Shown here: positions 61,066-64,000 of the stretch, piece by piece
How positions within the stretch are numbered: position 1 is the stretch's first letter
Layout of the letters: each line of letters starts with the position of its first letter
Source: Aeromicrobium stalagmiti
GTDB taxonomy: Bacteria; Actinomycetota; Actinomycetes; Propionibacteriales; Nocardioidaceae
DNA: 64,000 nt
NCBI RefSeq assembly: GCF_013283745.1
Contig: NZ_JABSTZ010000005.1
Location: 1-64,000, forward strand
Direction: 5' to 3'
The notes under the pieces: generated by a model
Told to the model about the DNA's origin: nothing
The model's input: only the letters and a program-made list of their open reading frames with translations
Databases searched by the model: none
Made by a program: the position numbers and the translations under genes

Positions 61066-62037
61066 TCAACGCTGTGCAGAGCCTGTGGACGACGGCTCCA
61101 GGTAGAGGTAGTCATGGTGGTCGGCGAAGTCGTAGGGCGCATAGAGCGCGAGCGCGGCCGTGTTGGACCGCATGGTCTGCAGATAGGCCTTGTCGGCTCC
61201 GTGCTCGACGGCCCAGCCCAGCGACGTCTCGACGATCCGGCGGGCCAGGCCCTGTCGGCGGGCGGCGGGCTGCACCTCGACGGCGGACAGGCCGGCCCAC
61301 TCGCCGGTCACGACGACGCGGCCGATCGCGACCGCCGGGCTGCCGATCGACACGAATCCGACGTGCGATGGCCCCTCCATCACGGCGCGGGCGTGGACGG
61401 GGTCGTCGACCCGTCCGTAGTTGGCGAGCCAGTCGTCGTCGGCCGTCGAGGAGACCCGGGCCTCGGGGTCGACGGCGTACGCAGGCTCCAGGTCGGCGAC
61501 CTGGACGACGGCGCCGCCGTGATAGCCCTGCATCGGCACCCAGCCGGCACCCCTGAACGCCTGCTCGTGGGTCGAGCCCACGACGACCTGGGCGAGCGCC
61601 GGCATCGAGCGCTCGGCGTAGAACGCGATCACCCGGTCCACGGCCTGCTCGAACGGCACCCCGGGGGAGCCGGTGGCCGCGACGGAGTTGGCGCGGCCCG
61701 TGAACCGTCCTGCGGCGCGCAGCTCCCAGTCGCCGAGCGCGACCGACTCGATCGCCGGCCAGCCCCGGGACGTGATGACGGTGAGGTCCTCCGCGTCGAC
61801 GGACGTCGCGCGGCGGCGACGCACGGGGCGCTCCGGCACCGGCTTCCAGGTGACGATCGTCGACAGCGCGACGTCCGCCGTTCTGCCGTCGCGCAGCTCG
61901 AGCGTGACCGAGGTGGCGTCGACCGCGGTGACGTGTCCGATGACGTCGTTCATCTCCGGTCCGCCCGACGGACCGACACCACCCGTCTCATGGCGCACGA
62001 CGATGCGTCGACCGAGCACGGCACCGTCTAGAGTCAT
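61066..62037 (-). CDS. GNAT N-acetyltransferase with N-terminal beta domain (Rv0428c-like)
   Basis: A 323-residue protein. The first 75 residues form a beta-rich module (LGRRIVVRHE, VIGHVTAVDATSVTLELRDGR, STIVTWKPVPERPV), the next 100 a variable region, and the last 150 a GNAT domain with acetyl-CoA motif VEVQPAARRQGLARRIVETSLGWA and QTMRSNTAALALYAPYDF. This resembles the actinobacterial Rv0428c-type acetyltransferase family. The substrate is unknown. It is divergent from the ferredoxin gene. Confidence 0.82.
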   Translation of the reverse strand: MTLDGAVLGRRIVVRHETGGVGPSGGPEMNDVIGHVTAVDATSVTLELRDGRTADVALSTIVTWKPVPERPVRRRRATSVDAEDLTVITSRGWPAIESVALGDWELRAAGRFTGRANSVAATGSPGVPFEQAVDRVIAFYAERSMPALAQVVVGSTHEQAFRGAGWVPMQGYHGGAVVQVADLEPAYAVDPEARVSSTADDDWLANYGRVDDPVHARAVMEGPSHVGFVSIGSPAVAIGRVVVTGEWAGLSAVEVQPAARRQGLARRIVETSLGWAVEHGADKAYLQTMRSNTAALALYAPYDFADHHDYLYLEPSSTGSAQR

Positions 62038-62059
62038 GACTCAAGACTTCCATGCCGTT

Positions 62060-62078
62060 TGAGGTGAGCCTTACTAGA
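62060..62078. promoter_or_regulatory. Candidate IdeR/DtxR iron box
   Basis: TGAGGTGAGCCTTACTAGA between the GNAT and ferredoxin genes shares the core AGGTGAGCCTTAC with the usual actinobacterial iron box, and its ends are degenerate. It lies about 55 bp before the ferredoxin start. The match is by eye only. Confidence 0.45.
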
Positions 62079-62133
62079 GGGTCCCCTCGCCCTGACGGGA
62101 TACTGGAGCCAGCTCGCCGAAGGAGAACTGCTC

Positions 62134-62457
62134 GTGACGTACGTGATCGCCCAGCCGTGTGTGGACATCAAGGACCGCGCGTGTGTGGACGAATGTCCTG
62201 TGGACTGCATCTACGAGGGCAAGCGCATGCTCTACATCCACCCCGACGAGTGCGTCGACTGTGGCGCCTGCGAGCCCGTCTGCCCCGTCGAGGCCATCTT
62301 CTACGAGGACGACACCCCGGCGGAGTGGAAGGACTACTACGGCGCCAACGTCAACTTCTTCGACGACCTCGGCTCGCCGGGTGGTGCTGCCAAGCTCGGC
62401 GTGATCGATGCCGACCACCCCATGATCGCCGCACTGCCTCCGCAGAACCAGGAGTAG
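62134..62457 (+). CDS. fdxA: Seven-iron ferredoxin
   Basis: A 107-residue ferredoxin with the 7Fe layout: one 3Fe-4S and one 4Fe-4S cluster. Cysteines appear in QPCVDIKDRACVDECPVDCIYEG and DECVDCGACEPVCPVEAIFYEDD, then a C-terminal extension AEWKDYYGANVNFFDDLGSPGGAAKLG as in FdxA/FdxC proteins. It probably transfers electrons to P450s or other oxidoreductases. GTG 62134 follows AAGGAG (62120-62125) at a good distance. It is next to dapC as in Rv1177/Rv1178. Confidence 0.94.
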   Translation: MTYVIAQPCVDIKDRACVDECPVDCIYEGKRMLYIHPDECVDCGACEPVCPVEAIFYEDDTPAEWKDYYGANVNFFDDLGSPGGAAKLGVIDADHPMIAALPPQNQE

Positions 62458-62465
62458 TCGCCGCG

Positions 62466-63560
62466 ATGGCCTCCGTCTCCGCGAGGTTCCCCGAGTTCCC
62501 GTGGGACACCCTCGCCGCGGCCAAGGAGCGTGCGGCGGCCCATGGCGGCGGCATCGTCGACCTGTCGATCGGCACGCCGGTCGATCCGACGCCCGACGTC
62601 GCCCGTGAGGCGCTCGTCGCGGCCGCCGACGCCCCGGGCTACCCGACGGTGTTCGGCCCGGAGTCGCTGCGCCAGGGCGCCGTCGACTGGCTGGAGCGAC
62701 GTTTCGAGGTGACCGGCCTCAGCCCCTCGCAGGTGCTGCCCACGGTCGGCTCCAAGGAGCTCATCGCCAACCTGCCCATGCAGCTGGGGCTGGGCCCCGA
62801 CGACCTGGTCGTCATCCCCGAGCTGGCCTACCCGACCTACGAGGTGGGCGCGCGCTACGCCGGGTGCGAGGTGCTCGCGGCCGACTCCACGATCGCGATC
62901 GGTCCGCGCACTCCTGCCCTGATCTACATCAACTCCCCGGCCAACCCCCACGGCCAGATCCTCGGCAAGGACCACCTGCGCAAGGTCGTCGAGTTCGCCC
63001 GCGACCGCGGAGCGCTGCTGGTGTCCGACGAGTGCTACCTGGAGTTCGCGTGGGACGACACTCCCTGGTCGGTGCTGCACCCCGACATCTGCGGTGGATC
63101 GTTCGACGGGATCCTGGCGGTGCACTCGCTGTCCAAGCGCTCCAACCTGGCGGGCTACCGTGACGCGTTCGTGACCGGTGACCAGGCCGTCGTGTCCGAG
63201 CTGCTCGCGGTGCGCAAGCACCTCGGGTTCATGCTGCCCACGCCGGTGCAGGCCGCCATGACGGCCGCGCTGGCCGACGACGCGCACGTCAAGGAGCAGC
63301 GGGTGGTCTACGCCGCTCGTCGCGCCGACCTGCGGGGCGCCCTGGAGACGGCCGGCTTCACGGTCGAGCACTCCGAGGGTGCGCTCTACCTCTGGGCGAC
63401 GCGCGGTGAGCCCTGCCGCGACACCATCGACTGGCTCGCCGAGCGGGGCATCCTCGCCGCTCCGGGCGACTTCTACGGGGCGGCCGGCGCCCAGCACGTC
63501 CGCGTTGCCTTCACGGCCACCGACGAGCGCATCGCCGCGGCGGTCGAGCGGCTCAGCTGA
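62466..63560 (+). CDS. dapC: Succinyldiaminopimelate transaminase (DapC)
   Basis: A 364-residue class I/II PLP aminotransferase. VDLSIGTPVDPTPDVAREAL near the N-terminus, YINSPANPHGQILGKDHL, VSDECYLEFAWDD (aromatic and Asp near PLP), and the Lys in AVHSLSKRSNLAGYRDAFVTG are the expected sites. It makes N-succinyl-L,L-diaminopimelate in lysine and peptidoglycan precursor synthesis. It starts at ATG 62466, 8 bp after the ferredoxin gene, so the two are in one unit. Equivalent gene: Rv1178. Confidence 0.9.
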   Translation: MASVSARFPEFPWDTLAAAKERAAAHGGGIVDLSIGTPVDPTPDVAREALVAAADAPGYPTVFGPESLRQGAVDWLERRFEVTGLSPSQVLPTVGSKELIANLPMQLGLGPDDLVVIPELAYPTYEVGARYAGCEVLAADSTIAIGPRTPALIYINSPANPHGQILGKDHLRKVVEFARDRGALLVSDECYLEFAWDDTPWSVLHPDICGGSFDGILAVHSLSKRSNLAGYRDAFVTGDQAVVSELLAVRKHLGFMLPTPVQAAMTAALADDAHVKEQRVVYAARRADLRGALETAGFTVEHSEGALYLWATRGEPCRDTIDWLAERGILAAPGDFYGAAGAQHVRVAFTATDERIAAAVERLS

Positions 63561-63593
63561 GGTCGGTCGCCTGACCTGGCCGTTGAGCCGGCC

Positions 63594-64000
63594 TCAGTTG
63601 GTCGAGACGACGACCTGGTCGGTCGGGGCGTCGAGGTCCTTGACCCAGCCCTCGTGCGATGACGTGGCTGTCCACGTGCGGCGCCTGAACGACACCTGGT
63701 TGATGCCGAGCTCGGAGGCGTTGCCGACGAGGTAGTGGGCGATCGCCCAGCCGCGGGCCCGGACGTCCGCCGTCGTGCCCTTCAGGGGATAGCGCGCGTC
63801 GTCTCCGTCGCGCTCCACGGTGATGTCGCCGAAGGCCTGCTCGACGTCCTGCACCACCGCGGTCGTGCTGCCGCCGCCCTCGGGGTTGATCTGGCAGGTG
63901 AACTTCGCCGGGCTGTAGCCCCGCAGCGCCGAGGCGAGGGCGCGGGCGTAGTCCTCGTGCTGGGCGTAGGCGCCGGGGTAGCCGGAGCGCTGCACGAGCT
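63594..64000 (-). CDS. C-terminal part of a conserved actinobacterial secreted protein (cut by window end)
   Basis: About 135 codons; the N-terminus lies beyond base 64000. The visible part has VQRSGYPGAYAQHEDYARALASAL, then FTCQINPEGG and VVQDVEQAFGDI, and ends with EGWVKDLDAPTDQVVVSTN. This resembles the end of a common actinobacterial protein of unknown function with a lysozyme-like N-terminal region, sometimes mislabelled a heavy-metal transporter. The upstream frame is open to the window edge. It converges on dapC. Confidence 0.8.
   Translation of the reverse strand, partial: LVQRSGYPGAYAQHEDYARALASALRGYSPAKFTCQINPEGGGSTTAVVQDVEQAFGDITVERDGDDARYPLKGTTADVRARGWAIAHYLVGNASELGINQVSFRRRTWTATSSHEGWVKDLDAPTDQVVVSTN

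Noticed and set aside
63556-63597. Hairpin between dapC and the last gene (CTGAGG ... CCTCAG)
   Set aside because: Only 6 bp of outer pairing with a weak inner stem; too poor to call a terminator.
1-64000. CRISPR arrays, tRNA or rRNA genes
   Set aside because: I saw no regularly spaced repeats and no cloverleaf or rRNA-like stretches. tRNAs can be missed by eye, so a dedicated scan would be needed to exclude them.

Overview
This is a high-GC actinobacterial chromosome segment, most likely from Nocardioidaceae and possibly Aeromicrobium-like (inference). The evidence is mycothiol biosynthesis (mshB), a short-chain cis-prenyl transferase, DUF4245/DUF6113/DUF6314/DUF6542-type proteins, a DUF222-HNH protein, a c-di-AMP riboswitch before an NlpC/P60 gene, and many start codons placed 6-8 nt after a TANNNT box, the mark of leaderless mRNAs. 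The conserved gene order matches two blocks known in Mycobacterium tuberculosis: trhA, uppS, phoH2, fumC, glpX, DUF4245, xseB/xseA, ispH, DUF6542 and ychF (Rv1085c to Rv1112), and mshB, ferredoxin and dapC (Rv1170 to Rv1178). Accessory genes sit between these anchors. I saw no rRNA or tRNA genes and no CRISPR array.

Layout. 1-0.96 kb: an IS5-family element with a frameshifted transposase, inserted at the stop codon of trhA. 1-4.2 kb: trhA, uppS, a tandem 58-bp repeat and phoH2, closed by a strong terminator. 4.2-9.8 kb: an ABC importer operon (lipoprotein, two permeases and an ATPase lacking several catalytic motifs) plus a DUF2079 membrane protein. 9.8-13.5 kb: fumC with a methyltransferase, a DUF6314 protein and an exported thioredoxin-like protein. 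13.6-16.6 kb: the mod operon (HTH-TOBE regulator, modA, modB, modC). 16.6-23.1 kb: a PaiB-like protein, a hydrolase, glpX, DUF4245, xseB/xseA, a riboswitch-controlled NlpC/P60 gene and ispH. 23.1-32.2 kb: ggt, a Na+/H+ antiporter with a UBP zinc finger, rmuC, an IsdG/MhuD-like protein, a short sigma-like protein, two GNATs, ychF and a coupled unknown gene.

32.2-43.6 kb is accessory: a DUF222-HNH protein, methyltransferase, hydrolases, VOC protein, homocysteine methyltransferase family member, a condensation-domain/GNAT fusion, an MFS exporter with a secreted partner, a small HNH protein, DUF1801 and RNase HI. 43.6-54 kb: an SNF2 helicase, a YibE/F membrane protein facing a phosphotransferase-cupin pair, DUF2071, a broken bile-acid symporter gene, an alditol oxidase, a quinone oxidoreductase and an ABC-F ATPase. 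54-64 kb: a dipeptidyl peptidase IV-like enzyme, mshB, DUF6113, a flavin reductase, a VanW protein, a secreted intradiol dioxygenase, a GNAT, ferredoxin, dapC and the C-terminal part of a conserved secreted protein cut by the window end.

Most of the window is housekeeping or ordinary accessory content. The least expected items are the ABC ATPase without Walker B Glu, signature motif or H-loop His; the condensation/GNAT fusion; and a divergent pair of GTG starts only 9 bp apart. I see no complete defence or biosynthetic system that I would call new.
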